Assembly (NCBI GenBank): GCA_002205965.3
Contig: NADL03000602.1
Coordinates: forward strand, 2,542,001 to 2,606,000
Direction of reading: 5' to 3'
Source of the DNA: Kappaphycus alvarezii
Lineage: Eukaryota > Rhodophyta > Florideophyceae > Gigartinales > Solieriaceae
Length of the DNA: 64,000 nucleotides
Part shown: positions 1 through 10,800 of the stretch, piece by piece
How the letters are laid out: each line of letters starts with the position of its first letter
Position numbering within the stretch: position 1 is the first letter of the stretch
Notes under the pieces: model-generated
Database searches by the model: none
What the model was told of the DNA's origin: nothing
The model's input: the letters and a program-made list of their open reading frames with translations, nothing else
Made by a program: the position numbers and the translations under genes

Positions 1-390
1 TTAGCAGACCCAATTGAATCTTTAAAGAAAGGTCCCAGTCCCCCCTACTTTACCCACACTCTGTAATGCTCCTTTAGTTTCTTCAAATCGATTACTACTA
101 GATCTCCAATTCAAATACTGAGTAGATACCTGATATGGCCGACATTACAGTAATGACAGGTCTTTTTACTAATGGCCGAATTTAACACAGTGAAGAGAAA
201 GAATATACGTAAACACGAAATTTTTGCACAAAAACACAATAAAATATTTTTGATACAGTAAAACCACATTTACGAAGTGAAATACTACTGGCTCAGCTAT
301 TGAGTAAATCAAGCATTGCAGAAGCCCCTCCTTCATACGAGCACTACTTCCTAGCTCCGCCGATACCCCTGCCCTGCGTTTGGCACGATA

Positions 391-531
391 CCGCTGCTGG
401 GCCAGTCTGCATTTTTCTATTTTCTTTAAGCCCAACTCCCTCATTTTTTCCCCGTACAATACCGCTGCTGGGCCAGTCTGCATTTTTCTATTTTCTTTAA
501 GCCCAACTCCCTCATTTTTTCCCCGTACAAT
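391..531. repeat. 71-bp perfect tandem duplication (two copies)
   Basis: Two head-to-tail copies of a 71-bp unit, 391-461 and 462-531, match base for base apart from the last position. The unit begins CCGCTGCTGGGCCAGTCTGC. It lies at the C-terminal tail end of the decayed transposase read on the minus strand, where a basic Lys/Arg-rich segment is encoded. Since 71 is not a multiple of three, the duplication changes frame. Perfect identity inside an otherwise eroded element means it is recent. Confidence 0.95.
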
Positions 532-544
532 CCAGCCATCTTAC

Positions 545-1690
545 AATTTTATTACGTAACGGATGCTACTTCGCATTCAAATTCGTCAAAGCTAAACAAA
601 GCATAAAAAAAGTGTCATACCACTTCTCGTCCCACTTCCAGTGGTTAGCCATCACAGCCCAAAGCGAGGATAAACGCATAAAATAATTCTTGACTATAAT
701 GCGGTCTGAACTGATCTCCTTATTCACCCTAATCTCTTCAAAAGATAGAACACCACCGATAGGCTTTTTTTTGGATGAACAACCCTTGCTACGCTCGAGG
801 CTCCCTGGTATCCCTTATCCACCACTATAGTCCAGTTTTGGGGGTATTTTCCTGAAAGAAGTCCCACATCTGGAATTTGTTGAAGCTCTTCATCCGTCTT
901 AGAGGTCAAATTGCCATGGAATGCAAGATTTTCATTAAAGATTGTAATGTCTGCAACTGAGCCAGAACGATGGGGGAACACCTAATGGCTAAGCCATTGG
1001 GAAGGACAGAAACCTCAGTCTTGAATCCGTATAGCTTGTGTTTGTTGCTGAATTATTCCTTGGCTTCGTCGTGATTTCCACTCGGTCGATTGGTGCTGTG
1101 GAAAGTAACGTCAGTTGCATAAAGAGCAAACTTGTTGTTCTTGAACGTAGTTTCTTCTTCAACCAAACGAGACATTGTAAATACCCTTTCATACTTCTGC
1201 ACTGATTTCTCGAACAAAATCGGGCAAATCCTTGAGACGAATCCAATCACCATGCGCTCGAATGTGGGCCCTTTAATCCCTAACATTCCTCCATTAAAGT
1301 TCCCGTTACTACCATGCTTGAGTGTTGAAAGAACCATGAAGAGGAAATCCTTCGGTTTCCTTCCAGATCTTCGACCTTGGCCTCCTTCATACTGAGCACG
1401 GACGGTTTGTTCTATAATTCGCCATATAGCATCAAATTACAAAAGAGAAAAGTTAGTCATTTCCATAACTGCCCCAGATCCTCCTGATTCAACAAAAATG
1501 TCCATAACAGGACAATCGGACTCCTCTCTGTCCGACTCCGACTCCGTTTCTTCTGAGTCCTGTAGCAGTTGGTGCATTTTTCATGCTGTTCTGCCCTTGT
1601 TTCTGCCATAAGGCGTAAAACTCTTGAGGCTGATGGTGCTCCTTCCATTTTGCTGCTTTTGTCCCGAATTGTTCCCTAAGACCGTATAGC
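545..1690 (-). pseudogene. Decayed PIF/Harbinger-like DDE transposase
   Basis: The minus strand carries pieces of a DDE-superfamily (DDE_Tnp_4/HARBI1-like) transposase in several frames. In order they are: a basic Ser/Arg-rich N-terminal piece (about 1648-1457); a segment with KGPTFERM and YATDVTFHSTNRPSGN holding the first catalytic Asp (about 1337-1053); a short GKHKLYGFKTEVSVLPNG stretch; DKGYQG with the second Asp (about 830); and a C-terminal piece reading WKWDEKWYD, ALTN and HPLR (about 690-565). At the place of the third acid, where the family usually reads VENYFGR, this copy reads VKNYFMR, so Lys replaces Glu. With at least three frame changes it cannot make a working enzyme. The family cuts and pastes its own DNA element. 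A related copy lies at 23.2-24.2 kb. I identified no terminal inverted repeats. Confidence 0.8.
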
Positions 1691-2100
1691 TGAACTATTT
1701 TATGGGCAAAATTTCATTTTATGTTTGTTGCAATTTTGGCAATGAGAGATTTGGGTGGCATGGTGTTTCGGTTTCACAGGTGTTGTAATTGGTGGTTTTT
1801 TCTTTACGTTTTTCCTTTAATTTTAAAGGGGGTTTACAGTAACGAATCTTTTAATTTTACAATTTTCGAAGGGGTTGGCGAAATTTTTTTTCCCGCAGTG
1901 TTAATGTGTTTCGGCGGGAGCATGTACATGTCTCCAAATTAAGCGCAAATCGTGTTTTCAAGCTCGTGTGAATGCCTCTGGACCCTAACCTTGATCGTCT
2001 ACTGTTCAGAATGGCCATTTGCGGAATGTATTGCATAATTTTCAGTTCAAGGTAGATTAAACTATATCTTACCACACAGTACTACTGTAATCGCACTCGT
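1691..2100. other. Interval with nothing recognised
   Basis: The sequence between the Harbinger-like transposase and the LINE fragment is T-rich on the plus strand. Its short open frames show no family signature and no flanking repeat. It may be residual 5' sequence of the transposon. Confidence 0.5.
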
Positions 2101-2920
2101 CTATGCCGGGTTCCCCGTTTTTACATGCTGTTGCGGCCGCCAGCGTCATGGACGATGCAACGGCACGCAAACCTTCTACCAAGTATACTACCCCGCGATC
2201 TGCCGCCCTGCTGGGACGCAGGTTCCACGGGGACCGAGAATTTCTCCTGGCAAAAGTACAGCCGCCTCTACGGCAGTATGGCCTTGTAATTCCTGGACGC
2301 CCATGTTCCCTTGACCCGGGACCTCTTCCCCCCACCGCCCTTGCTGCCACACCCACCAACATCCAAAATCTTCTACATAGGGTGCAGCACGAGGCCTGGA
2401 CCAAGACGTTCTGGCAAGAAGACATATGGGAAGCCTCCCCCAGCCCGGATTAATGCAGTGCCGACGAAATCAGGCGCCGGATCCGTGCCCTTGCCTTCCG
2501 ATGCAGCCCCGCCGCTGCATTCCTCTTCCCCCACCCAATCAATGCTACCAGGGTGTCGCAAGCTCACTGGACCGTCATGCTATCCAGTCACCTCTGATTG
2601 CCGGTCTACACCGACTCACTCCCGATAACCTGTCAGCATTGCAAGCAAAGCATGGACCCTCGGCGATCACGCGGCTGACCCCTGCCCTGCCAGTTTTGGT
2701 CGCACACATCGTCACAACGCCCACTGCAACGCGCTCGCATACCATTTCTTCCGTGCCGCCCGACTCGACTGTCAGTACGAAATGCCTCTCCTCATCCCTG
2801 ATACAGAGCTTTGGCCCGCGGACATCCTCCTAAACCCCGCCACCGATCCGAGCGACGAAGAGACATGGCCTGTCGCGTGTGACATTACCGTCGCCTTCTC
2901 GTTCGAAGCCACCGTTTGTA
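2101..2920 (+). pseudogene. LINE fragment: C-terminal domain of reverse-transcriptase protein
   Basis: This is a relic of the same LINE family as 47.3-49.9 kb, here on the plus strand. The first part (2103-2453) aligns with the post-RT region there, sharing an IPGRP..S.D.G motif and the HAVAAAS/HGAAAAS segment. Further on, in other frames, come RALAFR.SPAAAFLF, the zinc-knuckle start TCQHCKQSMD, and the nuclease-like core CQYEMPLLIPDTELWPADIL and ACDITV. Several frame changes are present. The RT domain is missing upstream, which fits 5' truncation during target-primed insertion. The fragment stops near 2920, where the sequence becomes a repeat end shared with the 9.5-kb element, so the last ~150 codons of the family are absent. 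Confidence is high for family and moderate for edges. Confidence 0.8.
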
Positions 2921-2975
2921 TGAGGACAAGGTGTGCCTCATATGAGGACAGTGCATGGTCGTATAGACACTAGTT
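2921..2975. repeat. Repeat end related to the right end of the 8.65-9.57 kb element
   Basis: The stretch from the GAGGACA motif through GTATAGACACTAGT (ending at 2974) resembles 9510-9566, which reads GGACAAAGTG...GGATGGACACTAGTG. Both contain a near-palindrome of the form CCTCnTATGAnGAC. The LINE coding sequence stops where it begins, so it probably marks an insertion edge. I found no matching opposite end nearby. Confidence 0.55.
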
Positions 2976-3349
2976 GCAGGGATGTCAAAAGACGCGCTTG
3001 TAACGTGTTGAGGTAGTTGCGATATCGCCATTTGTAGTTCTGTTGTCCTCCTTACCTGAATCGTGACTTGGGCACAACCTTGACTTTACTACACCAATCT
3101 GTAGTACAGTAGCACCTGGTGTGTACAGTAGAGGCTATAAGCGGGGGAGAGTGAACTGCACCGCCATGACCCATGTGGGGACACCAGGTGGACCATTAGG
3201 TAATTGATTAGATATTTTAGAATAGGTAGCTCCTATTGGTGGGTCGAGGAGGTTACGGTAGTGGGGCCACTTGTCCTTTAGGAGCAACGTACAGTAGTGT
3301 ATATTTACCGTAGTGTAGTAGAAGGGAGAAGGTGACCTTTTATTCAAAT
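2976..3349. other. Non-coding interval with three TACAGTAG octamers
   Basis: No coding signature is visible. The octamer TACAGTAG occurs at 3105, 3124 and 3290, making this the densest cluster of the motif in the window. The interval lies between two oppositely oriented LINE fragments. Confidence 0.5.
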
Positions 3350-3990
3350 GCATAATGAGGGGACCGAGCGGTCCCAGCTGGACCTAGTGGGGTTCAACAG
3401 CGCTGAATTGACGCTGGTTGATCATAACGGTAGTGTAGCGCTGCACGAAGGCAGACAACGTGGTGCGAGGTGCACAAAACTCCGTGAATGCGGGCTTGCC
3501 TCGTATAGCGGCGAAACAAGTTGCGATGTCTTGGAGTTGAAGGCCGGTGATGTCAATCTGGCCATAAACATCGAAGGCCAGAGGGCGCAAGTCGATGCCT
3601 TCAGACCGGCATGGGGGGCCATAATAATTGTGCTTCTTGAGGGTTGCCCGCTCGAGCGTGGATGCACCGCCGTCGGCGAGGTCGCGGTAGGAGCGAAAGT
3701 GGGGCTTACGATGGTGACGTCGATGCCTTGAGGGAGGGAGCGAAGATTGGATCGTCAATGATCAGATCGAGCTTCCGTTGTTGGGCCGGGCTTTTGTGGA
3801 GGTCAGCCGCCAGGGGTCGTTCACGCGAGACGGACAGGGCGATAGAAGGGTGGGTTAGGTGACGGAAGAGATGATCGCGTAGGCGGTTATGTCGTATCAC
3901 CGCGCCCACTGCGCCCTTGCAGACGGATGCGTGGTAGCGCACCTTATAAGGAGGACGGTAGGAGTGGGAATAGCAAAGTTGTAACGGCAA
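3350..3990 (-). pseudogene. LINE fragment, second subfamily: C-terminal nuclease-like tail
   Basis: Read on the minus strand, one frame (3990-3706) encodes KGAVGAVIRHNRLRDHLF followed by KLDLIIDDP. This matches the region after the zinc knuckle in this LINE family (conserved RHNRLRD, then a DI/ADIL acidic site). A second frame (3758-3384) contains LRPLAFDVYGQID, the conserved C-terminal PLAFD.[LY]G motif also seen at 38.5, 39.4 and 47.5 kb. The FDVYG spelling groups it with the 38.5-kb copy (GIDIYG) rather than the FDSLG copies. There is at least one frame change and no RT domain, so it is 5'-truncated. Confidence 0.7.
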
Positions 3991-4828
3991 GCACCCTTTG
4001 GCCCCAACTACAAGGTTTCCAAGCCGTCGACACCTCTAAGGTCAATCCTTTTCCCCTTAAAGTTAAGCGCCCGCCCAATGCACCTTCTCCTTTACTACTG
4101 CTTCCCTCGAAACCTCCTTTAGGCGAATATCCGTGCACCCGTGGCGTTCGTTTGCGTTCCAGGTATCCTTTTTGCTTGTCGCTACTGACGAGCCCTACTG
4201 GCTTTACACCACACAATCACCGTAATTAGATTGGCCTAATCTAATTAGGAACATGTGTTGAGACACAATAGCACGCTGAGACATGTTTTGTTTATCTGGA
4301 AAAAGCTGTTATATCGCAACTACAACGTTTTGACTGTGCATTTGCGCGAGGCAACAAGCGTTATGATTTGCTTGCATTTGGGGCACTTTTTTTAACACAT
4401 GCGTGTGATCCTTCGCATATGCAAGTTTGGAATTGCTTATAGAATGTTTTTCGTTATTGACACGAAGAAACATGAAATAGAGAACAAGTTTGAGCCAAGC
4501 AAATTTGGGGATTCAAAATAAAAGCTCTCGGCGCCAAGCTGAGAGCAACCTCGAAGAGCACGGCAATGGGCCTGTTCAAGAAGTGTGCCCTGTTTGCTTG
4601 CTTGCTTTTTCCTGCGACCCAAAAAACGCCACACTACTAGGGTTCCCCCAAATTCAACAACAACATGCTGGAATTACGCTCTGCGCGAAAATTAAATTAG
4701 GCTTAGACATTACTGCACCGAAGACAATTCCGTGTCGTGCGTATAAGACTTGCGCTAATACATTTTCGTATAAGCAAAATTAAATCGAGAAAATGAACTT
4801 CTTTATTGGAGATGCATTACTAATTTAC
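3991..4828. other. Interval with nothing recognised
   Basis: About 840 bases lie between a LINE fragment and the pogo-like transposase. Open frames on both strands up to about 100 codons show no family motif. The part nearest 4800 is probably 3' untranslated sequence of the pogo-like element. Confidence 0.4.
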
Positions 4829-6134
4829 TCAGGAGTTTTCGCAGTCTGAAGTATCATATTCACCACAGACAAGTTTCTCATTAAAGTAATCGCGGTTTCT
4901 GGCCGCAATTCTTTGTAAATCATCGCTTAACTGCCTTTCTTCCGAGCGGCCATACAATTTGAGCGACATTCCAGTGCGAATCGTCGCCTTTCGGGCGTAC
5001 TGAACCCCAGCCTGATCAATCTGCGCATTCACATCACGAACTGCCTCTGCAGCTAAACGCAAGTAAAACATACTTCAAGGATTAGGCAGCTTTCCACTGC
5101 GTTCAGACCACTGTCTGGACCTCACGCACTCATAATTACAAGTATCTCAGCGTGCCCTCCATGCGTCCTTGATCTTCTGAATTATGAACGAGTCACAAGG
5201 TTGAACCAGGAGCGTCGCGTTAGGCGGAAGCTTTTCTATAGTAGTCCTAATTCTTACCAGTAAGCCATTGGTTTCTTCATCAACAACATGCCCTGCACAG
5301 TCGTCAACATACAACTTTGTTTACGAGTATTTGGCAGTGCCCGTATAGCTCGAGGCTCCGACAGGTACGACTTGAAGACAGCCCCATCCATCCAGTCTTT
5401 CAGCCCTGCGCGGTAACAAACACCAGGAATATCATCAGGCAGCCGCTGCATAGGGCACGAACTGTTTTTGTTCTTGAACACTAGCATTGGGATTTAGATT
5501 ATTGCATTCGGAACACCTGTCAATCGAACCATCATGGTAATAGGCTCACCAGCAGACACAACATCCGCACACCTTAAACCATTATCACCACGGAAACCAA
5601 GTGTCTTATCGTTGTCCATGTTGAAAACAAAGTATGTCTCATCGGCATTCCCAATTTCATTCTCATCCAAGAACCTGAATTCAAAGCCCCTCTTTAGCAC
5701 GCCCAGATTGTAACCAACCGTCTTTTCAATAAATCTCGTCTTCTTTGCTTGTCAAAAGCTTACCAGTCTGACAGCGCAGTATGATATCGTGATAGTTCGT
5801 GAAGTGCTGAATCCAACAAATTATAACCTTCTGCGTAATAGGAAAACCTTTATCTTTCACGGAAGAGTGGTTTTTCCGTCCTAAGGAAGAGTGGTTCCAA
5901 GAGCTGCGTTTGCAATGATTGCCTCAGCATGTAACTGAAAGAAGCCAGCGGAGAACTTGATACCCAACTTTCGTAGTCTGTCAAACTAGCTAAGAAGCTC
6001 CGCATACAACCATTTGCACCATTCCTCGCGCTTTTTTTTCTTCCTGGCAAAGTTTTGAAGTGTGCGCGCTTGATTCTTGATGAAGTTGTAACTACGAACG
6101 AACCACTTCCTTTGGATTCTTGCTTGAGGGACAT
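4829..6134 (-). pseudogene. Decayed pogo/DDE_1-like (Tc1-mariner superfamily) transposase
   Basis: The minus strand carries most of a DDE_1 transposase catalytic domain across several frames. In order: KFSAGFFQLHAEAIIANAAL (about 5960-5890); NADETYFVFNMDN with the first Asp, followed by TLGFRGD and VVSAGEPITMMVRLTGVPN (5700-5494); IPMLVFKN and DDIPGVCYRAGLKDWMD (5487-5254); LYVDDCAGHV with the second Asp (about 5310); KLPPNATLLVQPCDSF with the third Asp, followed by IQKIKDAWRA (about 5250-5160); and a C-terminal tail ending at 4829. All three catalytic Asp residues survive, but in different frames, with about four frame changes in all. The enzyme would have excised and reinserted its own element. 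No end repeats were identified. The 6269-6685 frame may be its eroded N-terminal part. Confidence 0.8.
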
Positions 6135-6817
6135 CGTTCGTTAACGATTCCTCCCCCAGAGACTGGCTTTGGCTAAGTTGGCCCTGTGGTTGCCAGTAAA
6201 GAACTCAGGAAAATGTTTCACGGTTTTGGATTCGATATGATTTTTACTCTTAGCTTCAGCTGTTTCTATCATCCATTTAGAAACAGCATATCTAGTCGAA
6301 AGTGTTGTGACGTGAACTTTTCGAGGAGAGTTTTGGGTTTTTCAGTAGTATCATCAGCGACTCCTTCGCGAGCTATCGGACTGGCAGGCAGGGATGGCGG
6401 TGATGACTGTGTCGCCTGCTGTCTATGCTGCTCAGACTCTAAGGCGCGTGTGATTGCACGTTCGATGGGCCCTTTGAGAGGGGCCATGGATTTCACAGGA
6501 ATATTGGTGGAGGGGGCAGGTGAACTTCGGTGGCTAGGGGTTGCTTTGGTTGTAAAAAAATCCGTTAAGTATCCTAGAACCAAGTGCAACAGCCAAGTGG
6601 AGTACTGTACACGTCGATGCCTCTGTACTCTCAATTTTTTCTGGAAGAGTCTTATTATAGAAAATTTCCAAGAATAGCCATTCATTTATTAAATTGGCCT
6701 AAACTATTGAGACATCAAACCTAATTTAGTGAAAAAATCTAATTGCGGTGGTTGGTGTACTTGAAAACTATCGGCCGAAGACGTACTGCCAAATTGAATA
6801 ACACTATAAGCCATCAA
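6135..6817. other. Interval with an unrecognised Ser/Pro-rich frame
   Basis: A minus-strand frame of 138 codons (6685-6269) has a Ser/Pro-rich middle and no recognisable domain. A plus-strand frame covers the same bases, so coding is doubtful. Its place directly upstream of the pogo-like transposase on the same strand leaves open that it is the decayed N-terminal region. Confidence 0.3.
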
Positions 6818-7033
6818 ACTTTACTCGACAGGGAAAGGAGGAGTTGGAGAGGAGGGCCCAGGGCAACGACCATGTGGCTTGCGTCAACGACTAGGTCGGT
6901 TGATGTGGTACTTCTCACTTGTCCCATATTTCACTGGGCGAGGGCGCAGGGAGATCAGATATGTACCGCATGTTGTGTGTGTGGCTTACAGTTCCGAAGC
7001 TGTCAGCCGCGCGGACAACATTTCATGTCGACA
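6818..7033 (-). repeat. Solo-LTR relic of the Copia family at 50-57 kb
   Basis: This stretch matches the 335-bp Copia LTR in the same reading direction. Shared blocks include GAGGAGGGCCCAGGGC, GCGTCAACGAC, GGTTGATG, CTTCTCAC, TACCGCA, GGCTTACAG and the terminal GTCGACA. It is much more diverged than the 50/57-kb LTR pair, and its first ~100 bases are unclear, so the left edge is approximate. No internal element sequence adjoins it, which fits an old solo LTR left by LTR-LTR recombination. Confidence 0.75.
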
Positions 7034-7399
7034 GTTTGCACTAAATACCACTACAAGACCGATTAATTTTTTGATTCGGCGGGCCTGTCAATCTGAACTT
7101 ACTGGTGCTTTTTAAAAAAGTCATGTGCAGCATAAACTTTATCCACGTCTCTGCAGCAACAAAACATCGACAATTCGAACTCCCCCCTTGACAGCCATCA
7201 TTCATGAACTACCCCCTTCTCGCCCCATTTCCAAAAACCGTCACCTTTTCCCCATCACATCCTCTCCTTTATTACCTTCGGGCCCAACCGACGTAGAGAA
7301 ATAACTCAACCGTCAAACTAGGAAATATTTGGCGGAGCTCGTTTTTCGCCACCTAGTGGAGATTGAAGCACCGAAATCTGTGGGGGGGGTGACTCAGAG

Positions 7400-7594
7400 G
7401 TGGAGGATGGTAAGTCAGGGGAATGCTTGGATGAGTGGATGGCTCCCGAGCTGGTCTACGGGATGGAAGAAGAGGAGGCAGAGGAAGAGTCCGAGGAAGA
7501 AAAAGAAGAAGGCCAGGAGGAAGGGGAGGAAGTTGAGGAGTCCGCAGATGAAGAAAGGGATGTAAACACGGGCATATGGGAGGGGAAGGAATGA
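7400..7594 (+). other. Purine-rich tract with a Glu-rich open frame
   Basis: A G/A-rich stretch gives a 64-codon plus-strand frame that is mostly Glu with Ala/Gly, and other frames that are Lys/Arg-rich. The composition alone explains the open frames on both strands. No domain, splice pattern or repeat partner is visible. It could be an acidic exon of a host gene or low-complexity sequence. Confidence 0.3.
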
Positions 7595-7599
7595 ATTGG

Positions 7600-8651
7600 T
7601 TGGAAAAGGTGGTTCCGGCCATGGATACGGTTGGAAAACATTCAGGTGAGCCGTATTCTTTGCAAGGAGGGGCAGAAAAATGTGGGTCATCTACGGTTAT
7701 ATTTGGGGATTACATGAGTGCTTGTGATGTCTAGAGTGAAGTGCCAGGTTATGATCTATAACATGAAGATTTTGAGGAGTAGATTCATAGAGATTCTTTC
7801 AAGTATCTTTAGTAGAGCTCTTTACGTCCACATGAAATCTTTTCCACTTTTTATGGGGCTTCTAGTATTTCTATCGATATTTTATTTTGAAAAATTCCGT
7901 ATAAGCTAAGTACTTGCTTCCTGAATGAGACGGAAAGCATGTAGGGAGTAAAATTAAAACCAAAACCTTCAATCAGTTCCCTAACCTCTAAGTGAGGTGG
8001 TAGAGACTGCTCCTTTAGAGTTGGTTACTAGAGCAGTCACTAAGCTTTCATACTCACTCCTCTCCAACGCTGGTAAAATTTACGTCAGCACTTTAATTGC
8101 TCGCAACGACTCTCTACTCAGGTAGTCACTGTTTCCCTTTTCTTTTTGCTCCATTTTTACCCTATCACACTGGACTCCTGCACAGTATCATAGCACAGAC
8201 TAGCACTATTCATGCAATTGGTGAAATTCTGTAATTAAGAATCAGATTTGGACCTGGGCATGAACGAAAACAGGTTGGAGGGATCCCGCTCTTTGTATAC
8301 ACAACAGGTAACAACTTGATGAATGAAATCTCGCGAACCTCAGTTTTGCTCTGTTTCGGTTTTACTCATTATATTTGTATTACATTTTGTTCAAAGTAGT
8401 AGCAGTCTATGTGGTTCAAGCCGCTACTTGAGTGTGCTCTTTAATTCTACTAGCATAGATATCGTGTTTACTGCTCTCAAGATGGTGACAATGTCGTGAG
8501 AAATCGCTCTTACGCGGCCCGGCAATTAGTTGTACGATCAACTGCGAAGGTAGTCTCGCACGTAGAAAGGGATCCGTAATGGGCAAGAGTAGAGGATGAG
8601 ATAGGGATAGTTTCAATGAAGGGGAGAAGTAAAAGAATTAAAACACAGTGT
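7600..8651. other. Interval with nothing recognised
   Basis: AT-rich sequence with only short random-looking frames. I see no repeats, RNA genes or element parts. Confidence 0.4.
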
Positions 8652-9566
8652 ACACTAGTGTCTATTCGACAAATGTCACCAATTGATTACATACATATAT
8701 TGTACATTTGTGATAATTGATTACACTCTGTAAGGACGAAAAAATTAAATAAAAAACATTTTTATCCCCTTCTTTGGCTTGAATAATTTCCTCAGGTCTC
8801 TGCTATCAATTCAAGGTTGTTGTCTAGAGTTTTCGCAAGTTCATTGGCTCACAGAATTGGCTTTGAAAGGGTTTATCCGAACGCAAAAGCGCGACTTGAA
8901 ATGGTATTGGAGCCAAATTGAACTAAGTTTAGTGAAAAATGGTCTTGAGGTTGTACGAAACTGATAAAAACAGTATTGGGAAAAATATTCAAATATATAT
9001 GTCATCAATTTATTATAGAAATAAAATCAATAGACGACATAGGTCTTGCCGAATAGACACTTGCGAAGGCAACAGAAGGAAGGTCTCTATATCGCTGTTG
9101 ATTCTCTTGTCTTGCTTAATGTCTGTCGGACCATTGTCCTCTTATGAGGACAAAGTTAGGGCTAAATTTTAAAGCAAAAGTGATTTCTTCAGTTTTGAGC
9201 TAACCTATACTTTAATCCGATGGTGAAGTTCGACCAAAACAAACTTTTCGGTAATTTTTACGATAGAAAGACTACGCCCTGTTTTTTACTACTCGATAAC
9301 GGCTTTAGTGCTAATTTGCAATATTTTACCCGTTCAGTACCTGAAGTTGGATACTCTAACCAAAGTGATGTAGAGTATTAAGCTATTGAGGAAATGTTGA
9401 CTGTATTTATATGTTTCTGGACTATCTTTTCTAGTAAATGTTTACGTACCCAAAAATTTTTTCTTTAAATCGCGCCAATGAAAAAAATTGTATGTAGATT
9501 TGTCCTCAAATTCGGACAAAGTGCACCTCTTATGAAGACAGTGGTGTGGCGGATGGACACTAGTGT
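8652..9566. mobile_element. Putative 0.9-kb element with terminal inverted repeats
   Basis: The left end reads ACACTAGTGTCTATTCGAC (8652-8670). The right end reads GGATGGACACTAGTGT (9551-9566), which in reverse complement is ACACTAGTGTCCATCC. The ends are therefore inverted copies with two mismatches over 16 bases. The core CACTAGTG is itself palindromic. Inside are a further GAATAGACAC (9051) and the perfect palindrome GTCCTCTTATGAGGAC near 9135; a similar motif lies by the right end. The interior has no long reading frame, so it would be a non-autonomous MITE-like element. No clear target duplication was found. A diverged copy of the right end is at 2921-2975. Confidence 0.5.
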
Positions 9567-10800
9567 GTGTGTTTCTCCTTCGGCGCGAATTTCTAACGTT
9601 AACCACTAATTTAACACACCTGCTGTGGGTACATGAGCTACAAAAGACGCTTAAGTATTACTGCAGCGTACCCGTCTGGCGTGCCGGAGCCACCTGAGAG
9701 GTTGCCACGGCTCGGAGAGATTTAGCGCTGTTCTCTTGTGAACGAACATATTACTATACCATTGCACAACCAGAGGTATGGATCGAAAGCTGTATCCATA
9801 AGGACACGAGTAGGATTAATTTTGATGTAAAGTGTAATGTTTTTAGTGCTGTAATGTATCTTACAGTAGCGCCGGCGTGCAATATAAAGCGTCCACAGTG
9901 CGTCGCTTCTCAGTCCCACTCATCCATCATAGATCTTGGTGGGAAGTTACAACAGCGTTGAAGCAACCAATCCACTGTCTTGCCGGTGTGTTCATCCCCG
10001 GCCCTACTTAGTAAAGCCATGACTTTATTTTCTGATCCCTATCCCTTTTGTACATTAATTAACCTACAAACTACTGAAAACTACAATTTTCAGAATAGTA
10101 GTACAGTAGGCGGCATCATGGTAGTAAAAACGAAAATCCAGACTCGTTTGTTGCACTTGCTGGCTGTTTTTCTTCTTTTAATACGCAGTTACTCCCACAG
10201 CAGAGTTAAAGAACCAGGTTTCTTCGTTCACGAAAAAAGCAACGGATTCTAGCTCGCGTTCCAAGTTCAAGTCTACGTGTGAGAAGATCTTGAAGGAGAT
10301 CACTTCCTATTTATTCCACGATGAACAACCTATTTCGATGTTGACAGCCGCAAATTCAACCAATGAATTTTTATCACCATCTCCAGAGGCGTGTTGACCG
10401 AGCGTTGATGCATAATTTACATTAACTTACCACAAGATGTCAACGAGTACATTGAGGATCTCCTTTGGCCACCGATTCATGTCTTTGCAGATTCATTCTT
10501 CGCAATTACAGTGTTCCCGATCTCTTTATAGTTTTATTTGACAAAATTTTATGTATTTGAAGGGATTGCAATACATATTTTTATGTTTAAAACATCTGAA
10601 GATCCCGATAAGAAGAGCAAAAAGTTTTCTACGCTATTTTAGAAATGTCCATTTATGTAAGTGAATTCAGGCATTGAAAAAGGCGTCATTGGCAAGCAGT
10701 AGGCCAATTTTTGCTCCCCTAACCCGTTATTGAATTTATAAGTTCTATCATTGCGCCTGGGACGACAAATAGTATTTAAAAACAGGCTAAGATACTGACC
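9567..10800. other. Interval with nothing recognised
   Basis: Moderately AT-rich sequence. It contains one TACAGTAG octamer (10102) and short frames without family signatures. Confidence 0.4.

Noticed and set aside
8491-8505. Start of a Copia LTR (TGTCGTGAGAAATCG resembles TGTCGTGAAACG)
   Set aside because: The match is limited to about ten bases, and nothing downstream aligns with the LTR.
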